From Paenibacillus sp. UBA6285 (GTDB lineage: Bacteria > Bacillota > Bacilli > Paenibacillales > Paenibacillaceae), in contig DJUJ01000099.1 of NCBI GenBank assembly GCA_002438345.1, forward strand, positions 1,989-9,761: a stretch of 7,773 nucleotides of DNA. The letters run 5' to 3'. The first letter of the stretch is position 1; each line of letters starts with the position of its first letter. Below the pieces are notes generated by a model. That model did no database searches. It had not been told where the DNA came from and saw nothing but the letters and a program-made list of their open reading frames with translations. Positions 1 to 6,108 of the stretch are shown here, piece by piece. The position numbers were made by a program, and so were the translations under genes.

Positions 1-303
1 CATGGCATCAAAATCAATAAATTCAAGAACCTCAATTAACAACTCCCCACCCCAAGGCGGAATTAGGATATCAATAGGCTCAGCGTCCATCATCTCATTA
101 AACTCCTGAGCGCGCACTCTTGCTGGTGCAGATTTAGCCTTCTCTTGCGTCCATACAGTATCCCCACAGATAACATTGAATCCGTTCGACTCCATGCGAC
201 TAGAAGACAGCTTTACTAGCTCCGCATTTTGAGCACCTACTCCAGATGAAGGTGCGGTTACCCCTACTGTCGCATTCTTTTTCAAAATAGGATATCTAAT
301 CAT
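1..303 (-). CDS. S66 family peptidase (LD-carboxypeptidase / MccF-like), N-terminal part only
   Basis: This is the first 101 codons of a gene that runs off the left edge of the window. The start is ATG at 301-303, with a GGAGG ribosome binding site six bases upstream. The N-terminus MIRYPILKKNATVGVTAPSS carries the 'GVTAPSSG' strand-loop that opens S66 serine peptidases, and residues 85-93 read LIPPWGGEL followed by a Leu/Ile-rich helix and IDFD, as in the MccF-like branch. Known family roles are cleaving the L,D bond of murein tetrapeptides during wall recycling, or hydrolysing peptide-nucleotide antibiotics such as microcin C7. The nucleophilic Ser and the Glu/His of the triad lie beyond the visible part, so activity cannot be judged. 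The gene appears to be its own transcription unit, with a promoter just upstream and a terminator separating it from the preceding gene. Confidence 0.85.
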   Translation of the reverse strand, partial: MIRYPILKKNATVGVTAPSSGVGAQNAELVKLSSSRMESNGFNVICGDTVWTQEKAKSAPARVRAQEFNEMMDAEPIDILIPPWGGELLIEVLEFIDFDAM

Positions 304-327
304 ATGACACCTCCAGGTTTTACAGCA

Positions 328-336
328 ATTATATCA
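328..336 (-). promoter_or_regulatory. Extended -10 promoter of the S66 peptidase gene
   Basis: On the minus strand the sequence reads TGATATAAT, a perfect TATAAT box with the TG dinucleotide of an extended -10. It lies about 25 bases before the peptidase start codon, leaving room for the ribosome binding site at 308-314. No good -35 hexamer is visible at 16-18 bases, which is acceptable for extended -10 promoters. Confidence 0.55.
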
Positions 337-358
337 ATAGTAAACTTCATTTACACAG

Positions 359-410
359 AAAAAAAACATGGCTAGACGCGTCAACGTACGATCACGAATC
401 CAGCACATGT
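359..410 (-). terminator. Intrinsic terminator after the Sm-like/GHYPG repeat gene
   Basis: Minus-strand reading: the arm at 399-410 (ACATGTGCTGGA) pairs with the arm at 366-376 (TCTAGCCATGT), giving 11 pairs with one bulged base and one G-U pair. It is followed directly by eight T residues (359-366). The 22-base loop can itself fold. It starts 24 bases after the stop codon of the gene at 434-841 and separates that gene from the peptidase gene. Confidence 0.65.
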
Positions 411-433
411 CTTACTTCCATAGAATATAAGCT

Positions 434-841
434 TTAGAGTAATGAAATGGCAAGCAGTTCAAATAAAACAAGCGGTAAGATCACATTATTATTGTAAGGA
501 GGACCTGGGTAATGACCCTGGCCTGATCCTGGGTAATGACCTAGTCCTGGGTAATGACCTGGGCCTGGACCAGGATGCGGATGATGAGGTTGGTAAGGGT
601 TATAATATCCGCGCGGCATTTGCCCATTCACTGCAACGTTCAAATACAAGTGTTTATTATCTACTCCGGCTAAAGTACCTTCATGCACTAAGCCATCTAA
701 AGTCTGTACATTCACCATATGATTTAGGTATGGCTTGCAGGATTGATGCAAGGAATCACGGACACCGTGCAGGTGCCGGATCACAGCAGGATCGGCCTGA
801 TAAATCACATTCTGCTCTTGCCCAGTGTTATATGTCGACAT
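434..841 (-). CDS. Small protein with Sm-like motif, GHYPG repeats and hydrophobic tail; possible spore-coat type protein
   Basis: 135 residues, ATG at 839-841, with GGAGGT ten bases upstream. I do not recognise a named family. Residues 1-38 are polar. Residues 41-70 (HMVNVQTLDG, then EGTLAGVD and HLYLNV) match the hydrophobic/Gly/Asp spacing of an Sm1 motif (V-x-V...G...xGxL..VD...hYL), suggesting a small Sm-like beta barrel; this is pattern recognition only. Residues 79-116 are Gly/Pro/Tyr/His-rich with three GHYPG units at 95-99, 101-105 and 109-113. Residues 120-135 are strongly hydrophobic and end at the C-terminus, resembling a membrane- or coat-associating tail. The Tyr/His/Gly/Pro-rich composition and a possible sigma-K-like promoter upstream suggest a spore surface role, which is inference. 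The gene lies 80 bases after the Asp23-family gene, on the same strand, and a terminator follows it. The reading frame is supported by a strong ribosome binding site and coherent domain-like segments; the overlapping plus-strand ORFs are shadows. Confidence 0.75.
   Translation of the reverse strand: MSTYNTGQEQNVIYQADPAVIRHLHGVRDSLHQSCKPYLNHMVNVQTLDGLVHEGTLAGVDNKHLYLNVAVNGQMPRGYYNPYQPHHPHPGPGPGHYPGLGHYPGSGQGHYPGPPYNNNVILPLVLFELLAISLL
504..558 (-). repeat. Three copies of a 13-bp coding repeat (GHYPG units)
   Basis: The plus-strand sequence CCTGGGTAATGAC occurs identically at 504-516, 528-540 and 546-558. The offsets are 24 and 18 bases, both multiples of three, so the frame is kept, and each copy encodes the HYPG core of the repeats in the protein at 434-841. 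Identity at the DNA level, including third positions, suggests recent duplication or slippage. Confidence 0.85.
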
Positions 842-874
842 GGATGTTCTGACCTCCGTAAATGGATTTGCTCC

Positions 875-902
875 ATTCTATGCAGAAGCCTATATCACGG
901 TG
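875..902 (-). promoter_or_regulatory. Possible sigma-K-like promoter of the Sm-like/GHYPG repeat gene
   Basis: On the minus strand CACC (899-902) is followed after 15 bases by GCATAGAAT (875-883). This resembles the sporulation sigma-K pattern (AC near -35; gCATAnnnTA near -10), except that the final A is G. It would place the transcript start about 27 bases before the start codon. A small perfect hairpin (AATGGA/TCCATT, 861-877) overlaps the start region. Short motifs like this occur by chance, so this is only a candidate. Confidence 0.3.
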
Positions 903-921
903 CCTATTCAGAAAATCATCC

Positions 922-1272
922 TTATAATGGAAGAGTCACTTTCTCAACTTTCACATTTACCGAAACAAGGGAGAGTCCCATCATATTCTCAACAGCATTT
1001 CGTACATTCTTCTGCAACATATAGCAGACCTCTTGAATCACACAACCGTAATTAACAATAACCCGTAGATCGATGGCAACGTCTACTTCTTTCACTTCTA
1101 CAGACAATCCTTTTTTCACATTTTTACCACTCAGACGTTTAGCCCAGTCGCTCGAGATATTACTACCTGACATCCCAGCAATACCTGGCGTTTCCAGAAC
1201 CACTTGTCCGACGATCGATGTGACCACATCATCTGAGATATGAACTAATCCTTGCTCCGTTCCTTCATTCAT
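922..1272 (-). CDS. Asp23/Gls24 family envelope stress response protein
   Basis: 116 residues, ATG at 1270-1272, with GGAGG seven bases upstream. The whole length fits the Asp23/Gls24 (alkaline shock protein) family: VHISDDVVTSIVGQVVLETPGIAGMSG (residues 10-36) is the opening strand-helix plus 'GIAGM' motif. KGLSVEV...VAIDLRVIVNYG (54-76) is the central beta unit, and the helix containing VQ-like 'LQKNVRNAVENMMGL' (86-100) is followed by the closing strand VSVNVKVEKV. Family members are small cytoplasmic proteins; some, with AmaP, form membrane-proximal assemblies tied to cell-wall stress, while others (YqhY type) affect lipid metabolism. No membrane segment is present here, and no AmaP-like partner is visible. 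The gene starts 37 bases after the AI-2E permease gene with no terminator between them, so co-transcription is likely. Family assignment is firm; the exact role is not. Confidence 0.9.
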   Translation of the reverse strand: MNEGTEQGLVHISDDVVTSIVGQVVLETPGIAGMSGSNISSDWAKRLSGKNVKKGLSVEVKEVDVAIDLRVIVNYGCVIQEVCYMLQKNVRNAVENMMGLSLVSVNVKVEKVTLPL

Positions 1273-1309
1273 ATGAATACCTCCATAATTTTTGATAAGT
1301 TAAGAGATG

Positions 1310-2395
1310 TTAAAGGCTCTCCTCAGCCCTGTGCTTCTTGACAAACAAATTGTACAGCTTCATCAATATAATCTTAATAATCATATACACCGGAATAATC
1401 AGCAAAATCGCAATGATCCCGCCTACATCTCCACCAACCAATACTAAGATGATCGTCGTCAGCGGATGAATATCAAGCTTTTTCCCAAAAATGTAGGGAG
1501 CGATTAGATTATCCTGTATTTGCTGAGCTACGAGAACAATGATGATGGCCCACACTGCAATGGACGGCGATTGGATGAATCCGATAATAAAAATGGGGAT
1601 ACTGGACAAAATTGCACCAATGAAAGGTACAAAATTCATCACAACTGCGATTACAGTCAACAACAATGCATACTGCAGACCAATAATAAGGAATCCAATA
1701 TACATCAGAACGCCAAGAGCCAGATTTACAAGTACCCGCCCAACGATGAATCCACTAAGCGCGCTGTCTATTTCGCTCATCATAGTAGTCCCTTCTCCAC
1801 GATACTTCTTTGGGAAGAAACTTACAATCTTACGTCCAAATTTTCCACCTTCCTTAAGCATGTAGAACAACATAATTGGAAAGGTAAATAAAATAATGGC
1901 GAAATTTGAAACAAAGGAGAATAGACCCGTTACGTAATTCGTAATCAGTGTAAATCCTTTATTCAAATATTCCGTCAATTGTGAGGCCAGGTTCATATCT
2001 TCAGGTATAAAAGAAGCTAGGAATCCACTATCCTCCAGCTTCAATAGCTGCTGGTTCATGGCAGCAATCAGATTTGGCATATTATCCACGAAATTAACTA
2101 ATTGTGTTCGAAGAGAAGGCCATACTCCAATACTAAAAGCAAACAAAAGAAATAAAATGATCACATATACGATGATAATCGCAACAGAGCGATTTAATTT
2201 ATATCTCTCCAAAGTATTGATCAGCGGTCGCAGTAGATAATAGAAAAATCCTGCTAACATTAAAGGAACGATAATAACATTGAACAAAGAAAGGATCGGT
2301 GTGAAAATAAAATCGACACGTGAGCCTAGAAATACAATGCCTAACACCAAAAGGATTGCTAGACAGATTCGAATGAATGTGTTCAGTTTAGCCAT
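1310..2395 (-). CDS. AI-2E family (PerM-like) membrane transporter
   Basis: 361 residues from the ATG at 2393-2395 (MAKLNTF), chosen because GGGAG lies six bases upstream and the first membrane helix begins at once. The open frame extends further upstream into the kinase gene, but those residues are charged and lack a good start signal; a second ATG at 2429-2431 is the alternative. Hydrophobic helices lie near 8-26, 35-57, 69-91, 155-180, 218-240, 244-275, 280-298 and 312-345, with a large soluble loop at 92-150. Family motifs include NFVPFIGAILSSIPI (254-268), QQIQDNLIAPYIFGKKLDIHP (291-311) and VGGDVGGIIAILLIIPVY (320-337). The family includes the AI-2 exporter TqsA and Na+/H+ antiporters, so the substrate is unknown. 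The gene starts 40 bases after the kinase stop and probably belongs to the same operon. Confidence 0.9.
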   Translation of the reverse strand: MAKLNTFIRICLAILLVLGIVFLGSRVDFIFTPILSLFNVIIVPLMLAGFFYYLLRPLINTLERYKLNRSVAIIIVYVIILFLLFAFSIGVWPSLRTQLVNFVDNMPNLIAAMNQQLLKLEDSGFLASFIPEDMNLASQLTEYLNKGFTLITNYVTGLFSFVSNFAIILFTFPIMLFYMLKEGGKFGRKIVSFFPKKYRGEGTTMMSEIDSALSGFIVGRVLVNLALGVLMYIGFLIIGLQYALLLTVIAVVMNFVPFIGAILSSIPIFIIGFIQSPSIAVWAIIIVLVAQQIQDNLIAPYIFGKKLDIHPLTTIILVLVGGDVGGIIAILLIIPVYMIIKIILMKLYNLFVKKHRAEESL

Positions 2396-2435
2396 GTTTC
2401 TCTCCCGTCTTCTATTTTGGATGTCTTTCATCTCG

Positions 2436-3854
2436 CTATTTGGGAATACGTATGGTGAATACCGTTGGTTCCTCTTTTCGGCGACTAAGATGAAGCGTAC
2501 CACCCATTTTCTCTGTGTTTTTCATAGCAATGGATAAACCAAGCCCCGTCCCTCCTGTAGTTGACCGCGCTTTATCTCCACGAACAAACGGATCAAACAA
2601 CGTTGACCAAAGCTCTTCAGGAATGCCCACTCCAGTATCTGCAATTTCAATGACAACCTCGCTCTCCGAGGGTATAACCTCCACACGCAGTTGTGTCCCT
2701 GGTGGATTATAGATCAAAGCATTGGAGATCAAATTATGAACCACACTCGAAAGTAGCTCCGCATCAAAGCTTGCGAATACCTCCTGTTCAGGAACATTCA
2801 GCTGCAGGATAAAGTTCTTTTGTTCAATCTCACCATAGGAGTCTGCAACGATTTCACGAATAAATTCACCCAGTTCATGACGCTCCAAACGCAGCAAAAA
2901 ATCCGGGGAATCTATTTTAAGCAGCTCCACCATGTTTTGAATCAGCTTGGTAACTTGCGAGGATTTGTTATAGATATAGGTTAAATATCTTTTCTGTCGT
3001 TCTTCATCCTCACCACGACCTTCAACCAATGCCTGTGCAAACCCCTGTATACTCGTAATGGGTGCCTTCAGGTCATGAGAAAGATCAACCATCATGCGTT
3101 TCTTACTTTCCTCCGCTTGGCGTTTTTCTTTGGTCGTCTTCTCAATTACGTCCGCCATATAATTAAAAGTCTCCCCTATTTGAGAAAATTCTTTCTCTGC
3201 ATATAGTGAGATACGAGTATCATAATTCCCTTCAATCATCTGCTTCAAACCAAGCGTAATGATACGTAGCGGTTTCCTGATTCTTCGTGCCACCCAATAA
3301 CTGTACACGATAATAAGCAAGAGAACCATCCCAACTCCCAAAAAGACATAATATGAAATTGAGTGGTTGAAGTATGCAACTAATGAATCGCTATTAATTG
3401 AAATATCGATGGCTTCTCTAGGGATTTTCAGGAGCAGCCACTCTGATTCATTCTGATTATTGCGTGTAGTCAACGAGTAGTAGTAAGCCTGATCTTCTCT
3501 GTTTTCCAGACTTTTCAAAAGCTGGTTATCGGTATATTGTCTTACATCGTCTTTCTTCTCTCCAACAATCTCGATGACCTGCTTGTCTTGGTCCAAGACC
3601 TCGATCCATCCCCCGCTACGCAGAAGACGTTTGGTTTCTACCCCATGCTCCAGATTATCTCGATAGGCACTAGCTTCAACCTTCAAATCAGGATCAGCGA
3701 TTTTATTTTTTTCGAACATATGGCTCACATCAAGATTAATGAACAAATAATAAACAATCACGAGAAAAAACAGAATACAAATAAATAACATAAAATCCAA
3801 AGTAAGCGATGATTGTAAAGGTCGTTGATCTCTATTGCTCCATAGGTGCTTCAA
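2436..3854 (-). CDS. Membrane sensor histidine kinase with HAMP domain
   Basis: 472 residues. Order: short cytoplasmic N-terminus, TM1 at 21-40, extracytoplasmic sensor region at about 41-167 with no recognised domain, TM2 at 168-188, HAMP linker at about 189-243. Next is the HisKA dimerisation/phosphoacceptor helix with DLSHDLKAPITSIQGF (phosphorylatable His260), then the HATPase_c domain: N-box HNLISNAL (373-380), G1 DTGVGIP (406-412), F-box FDPFVRGD (420-427) and G2 GGTGLGLSI (434-442). All catalytic motifs are intact. The start is TTG at 3852-3854, 23 bases inside the end of the regulator gene; there is no strong ribosome binding site, which suggests translational coupling. The next in-frame Met (residue 22) would cut into TM1. 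It works with the response regulator encoded immediately upstream; the stimulus is unknown, probably at the envelope. Confidence 0.93.
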   Translation of the reverse strand: MKHLWSNRDQRPLQSSLTLDFMLFICILFFLVIVYYLFINLDVSHMFEKNKIADPDLKVEASAYRDNLEHGVETKRLLRSGGWIEVLDQDKQVIEIVGEKKDDVRQYTDNQLLKSLENREDQAYYYSLTTRNNQNESEWLLLKIPREAIDISINSDSLVAYFNHSISYYVFLGVGMVLLLIIVYSYWVARRIRKPLRIITLGLKQMIEGNYDTRISLYAEKEFSQIGETFNYMADVIEKTTKEKRQAEESKKRMMVDLSHDLKAPITSIQGFAQALVEGRGEDEERQKRYLTYIYNKSSQVTKLIQNMVELLKIDSPDFLLRLERHELGEFIREIVADSYGEIEQKNFILQLNVPEQEVFASFDAELLSSVVHNLISNALIYNPPGTQLRVEVIPSESEVVIEIADTGVGIPEELWSTLFDPFVRGDKARSTTGGTGLGLSIAMKNTEKMGGTLHLSRRKEEPTVFTIRIPK

Positions 3855-4536
3855 TTTTGTATCCCAGCCCTCTAATGGTCTTTAAATAAACCGGCTTTTT
3901 GGAGTCTTGCTCAATCTTTTCACGGATATTGCTGATATGTACCATGATACTATTATCTTCGTACACATAGAAATCTTCCCACACAGCCTCATATATTTTT
4001 TTCCGTGTAAAGACCCGACCCGGTTGCTTCATCATTAATTCCAGAATTTTGTACTCAGTAGAGGTAAGGACGACGGGTTCTCCTGAACGATAGAGCAGAC
4101 ACTGGCTTTGATCCAGCTTTAATTCTCCCAATACAATCTGTTCATCTGCCTTTTCTTCAACAATTTGTGCATCAAAATGATGTACTCGCCGCAGCAAAGC
4201 TCCCGCACGAGCTACAATTTCTAATGGATTAAACGGTTTAGAAATGTAATCGTCGGCACCGAGTTCCAGACCCAAGATTTTGTCGTAATGTTCGCTTTTT
4301 GCAGATAAAAACAACACCGGGAAATGATGAACCTCACGAATCTTCTTCAATAATTGCAGTCCATCTAAACCAGGCATCATAATATCCAGTATCGCTAAAT
4401 CAATTTTATGGTTCTGAACTTGCATTAACGCTTCAGTACCACTGTTCGCTTCTACAATGTTGTACTCTTTCTCTAAATATAATCTCAATAACTCCACAAT
4501 TTCTGCTTCATCATCTGCGATCAGAATCGTATACAT
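3832..4536 (-). CDS. OmpR/PhoB-type response regulator
   Basis: 234 residues from the ATG at 4534-4536. A GTG three codons earlier (4543-4545) is part of the GGGGTG ribosome binding site, so the ATG is preferred. The receiver domain (1-115) has the acidic pair Asp8/Asp9, phosphoacceptor Asp51 in LAILDIMMPG, Ser78 in the switch position and Lys100 in SKPF. The C-terminal winged helix (about 135-230) has LTSTEYKILELMMKQPGRVF, the recognition region EDNSIMVHISNIREKI and the closing YLKTIRGLGYKIE. It is a DNA-binding transcription regulator activated by phosphotransfer from the kinase whose gene overlaps its 3' end. Likely targets, including its own operon, cannot be read from the sequence. General similarity is to VanR/YkoG-like regulators, but a named symbol is not justified. 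Confidence 0.95.
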   Translation of the reverse strand: MYTILIADDEAEIVELLRLYLEKEYNIVEANSGTEALMQVQNHKIDLAILDIMMPGLDGLQLLKKIREVHHFPVLFLSAKSEHYDKILGLELGADDYISKPFNPLEIVARAGALLRRVHHFDAQIVEEKADEQIVLGELKLDQSQCLLYRSGEPVVLTSTEYKILELMMKQPGRVFTRKKIYEAVWEDFYVYEDNSIMVHISNIREKIEQDSKKPVYLKTIRGLGYKIEAPMEQ

Positions 4537-4639
4537 AGTAATCACCCCAACTAACTATAATCCGCGATTATTAAACCCACCTAAATCCAATCTAAAGAAT
4601 AGCTAAATCTTATAGCTGCGAAGCATATAAATTCTTATT

Positions 4640-4676
4640 TTTAAATAAAAATCGCACACGGGAACTCGTCCCATGT
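4640..4676 (-). terminator. Likely terminator downstream of the DegV gene
   Basis: In the minus-strand transcript, ACAUGGGA (4669-4676) pairs with UCCCGUGU (4656-4663) through eight pairs including one G-U, with a 5-base loop. It is followed four bases later by a U-rich run (ATTTTTATTT, 4643-4652). On the plus strand the same stem has a mismatch, which fits use on the minus strand. Confidence 0.55.
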
Positions 4677-4719
4677 ACGATCGGAAATTTCCTGAAATAA
4701 AAACTTCATCTGGCAAGTA

Positions 4720-4765
4720 TAAACGCCTTCGGCGTCCTAAATAAGGACGGTAAGCGTTTAAACGC
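4720..4765 (-). other. Nested inverted repeats downstream of the DegV gene
   Basis: Outer arms TAAACGC (4720-4726) and GCGTTTA (4754-4760) enclose CGTCCT (4733-4738) and AGGACG (4744-4749). A competing short hairpin ACGCC-TTC-GGCGT sits at 4723-4735, and the right outer arm is also part of the perfect palindrome GCGTTTAAACGC (4754-4765). On the minus strand the fold is followed after about 13 bases by GTTTTTATTT, so it may be a first terminator or an mRNA 3'-end structure. Confidence 0.4.
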
Positions 4766-4812
4766 GAAATATAAGAACTATTTATCAGAGAAACTTATAA
4801 ATTCTTATATTT

Positions 4813-5652
4813 TTAAAAAGCTACTCCGATTCCACCTTCACCTGCATAGGTTCCCATAACCGGCCCCATACTAGAGAGTAAAACTTCTTTGAATGGGTGC
4901 TTTTGTAATATACGTTCTTTTATCTCAAGCGCCAACTTCTCACAGTTACTGTGTACAATAGCGATAACAGCTTTCTCGTAATCATGCTGCTTCTCATCCA
5001 AATGTGCAAGCAGACGGTTCAATGCCTTTGTAAGCCCCCGGGTCTTCTCGACTACTTCTACTGTACCCTCTTCGCTGATTTTGAGCAATAGTTTGATATT
5101 TAGCACAGAAGCAACCGCTCCTGATATCCGACTTAGACGTCCGCCTTTCATCACGTTCTCAAGTGTATCCAGTGTGAAATATGCGCGAACTTCGTCTACT
5201 TGCTGAAGCACCTTTTCCTTCAGTTCCTGCAGACTCGTACAAGTTAGTGACCACTTCGCCGCGAGGCCCACAATCAGTGACAATCCTCCTGAGAAGGTCT
5301 TAGAATCTATAACCTCTATCGCATTGGTGTGTCCTTCTTCTTGATACATTTCCATAGCGATCATAGCCGTCTGATAAGTGCTACTAATATTAGAGGACAT
5401 ACAAATGACCATAATATCAGTACCTTCCTCTACTTGCCTAAATGTCTCAAGGAATTGGTTTGGACTTGGACTTGCTGTAGTAGGCAGCTCCTTGGATTCA
5501 CTCATTTTAGCATAAAAAGTTTTCGTATCCGTATCCGCAGGCATTAGCTCATGCCCAAAATGAACCGGAATATGAACCACGGAAACATTATACTTCTCCA
5601 TGTAGTCAAGGGGTAGGTCGGAACCGCTGTCTGTTATGATCTTGATTGCCAT
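4813..5652 (-). CDS. DegV family protein (FakB-like fatty-acid-binding protein)
   Basis: 279 residues, normal for the family; ATG at 5650-5652 with AAAGGAG about 12 bases upstream. Signature segments are all present: ITDSGSDLP (6-14), the TTASPSP loop (58-64), SSNISSTYQTA (86-96) that contacts the fatty-acid carboxylate in this family, and VIDSKTFSGG (114-123). DTLENVMKGGRLSRISG (162-178) covers the acyl tunnel, and the end is GPVMGTYAGEGGIGVAF. DegV proteins known as FakB hold a fatty acid while the kinase FakA phosphorylates it, feeding exogenous or recycled fatty acids into phospholipid synthesis. No fakA is in the window, which is common because FakB genes are usually scattered in several copies. 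The gene seems monocistronic, with its own promoter and a terminator region downstream. Acyl-chain preference cannot be told. Confidence 0.93.
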   Translation of the reverse strand: MAIKIITDSGSDLPLDYMEKYNVSVVHIPVHFGHELMPADTDTKTFYAKMSESKELPTTASPSPNQFLETFRQVEEGTDIMVICMSSNISSTYQTAMIAMEMYQEEGHTNAIEVIDSKTFSGGLSLIVGLAAKWSLTCTSLQELKEKVLQQVDEVRAYFTLDTLENVMKGGRLSRISGAVASVLNIKLLLKISEEGTVEVVEKTRGLTKALNRLLAHLDEKQHDYEKAVIAIVHSNCEKLALEIKERILQKHPFKEVLLSSMGPVMGTYAGEGGIGVAF

Positions 5653-5684
5653 AATATAAGTACTCTCCTTTCAATATCAGTACT

Positions 5685-5713
5685 ATTATAGCTATCCCCA
5701 ATTGAAATCTCCA
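5685..5713 (-). promoter_or_regulatory. Probable sigma-A promoter of the DegV gene
   Basis: On the minus strand a perfect TATAAT (5685-5690) is preceded after 17 bases by TGGAGA (5708-5713), which matches four of six positions of TTGACA. The predicted transcript start is about 26 bases upstream of the start codon. Confidence 0.55.
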
Positions 5714-5812
5714 GTAACCAATATAACTTGAATAATCCTTTGATTTGTGCTTATGTCTTTCTTCCTAAACTTGTCCTAATATGATATGGTTTATGAATAA
5801 GCGTATAGAAAT

Positions 5813-6048
5813 GGAGGGTATGTATGAGTAAGGGAAGAGTATGGAACAGAGGCAAACATGACGGTACAGGACTATCGAGGAAAAAACCAGTGGAACAAGA
5901 GGGTACAACTTCTACTGAAACAGAAACAACAGAACCTTCGAATGAACTTTCGAATTCCAGAATTGATACCGTAAAACCGATGAATCGTACAAACTGGGTA
6001 ACACGGCCTACACGGGTCATCAATAGAGATTCCAAAGACAAACAATAA
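5813..6048 (+). CDS. Small polar hypothetical protein (74 aa; CDS 5824-6048 with its ribosome binding site at 5813)
   Basis: The coding part is 5824-6048. ATG at 5824 is preceded by GGAGGG (5813-5818) at good spacing, the main reason to accept this ORF. The product starts MSKGRVWNRGKHDGTGLSRK, is rich in Arg, Lys, Thr, Glu and Ser, has no Cys, no hydrophobic segment and no signal peptide, and is probably disordered, with a basic N-terminus, an acidic Thr/Glu middle (about 24-40) and a second basic stretch with Trp near 57. I do not recognise a family and propose no function. It is divergent from the DegV gene and followed six bases after its stop by a weak AT-rich hairpin. No clear promoter was found. 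Confidence 0.6.
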
Positions 6049-6053
6049 CTTTG

Positions 6054-6080
6054 AAATGAAATAGCTTCAATTTCATTTTT
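6054..6080 (+). terminator. Weak AT-rich terminator after the small ORF
   Basis: AAATGAAAT (6054-6062) and ATTTCATTT (6070-6078) form a perfect 9-bp stem with a 7-base loop, ending in five T residues. The stem has only one G-C pair, so termination may be partial; a much stronger terminator follows at 6306. Confidence 0.4.
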
Positions 6081-6108
6081 GAGTAGGATAGACATAGGCA
6101 CTTTGTGT

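Larger units (their letters stand above)
4626..4808. repeat. 13-bp direct repeat, two copies 170 bp apart
   Basis: TATAAATTCTTAT occurs at 4626-4638 and 4796-4808. Both are followed by TTTTAAA, after two extra bases (AT) in the right copy, so the similarity extends to about 20 bp. The right copy runs into the DegV stop codon (4813-4815). The copies bracket the hairpin-rich segment. Confidence 0.6.
4537..4812. other. Gene-free stretch between degV-like gene and response regulator, rich in inverted repeats
   Basis: No supportable ORF. It holds a likely terminator (4640-4676), a nested hairpin region (4720-4765), the 10-bp palindrome GGAAATTTCC (4683-4692) and two copies of TATAAATTCTTAT at 4626-4638 and 4796-4808. 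It must also contain the promoter of the regulator/kinase operon, but I found no convincing -35/-10 pair. Confidence 0.6.

Noticed and set aside
442..1055. Overlapping plus-strand ORFs of 76-136 codons
   Set aside because: They lie opposite the Sm-like/GHYPG repeat gene and the Asp23 gene, have no ribosome binding sites and show no family motifs.
1520..1891. Plus-strand ORFs of 108 and 123 codons
   Set aside because: They are antisense shadows of the AI-2E permease gene, whose membrane helices and motifs are clear.
2396..2503. Longer N-terminus for the AI-2E permease inside the kinase gene
   Set aside because: It would overlap the kinase end and add a charged stretch absent from the family; the ATG at 2395 has a better ribosome binding site.
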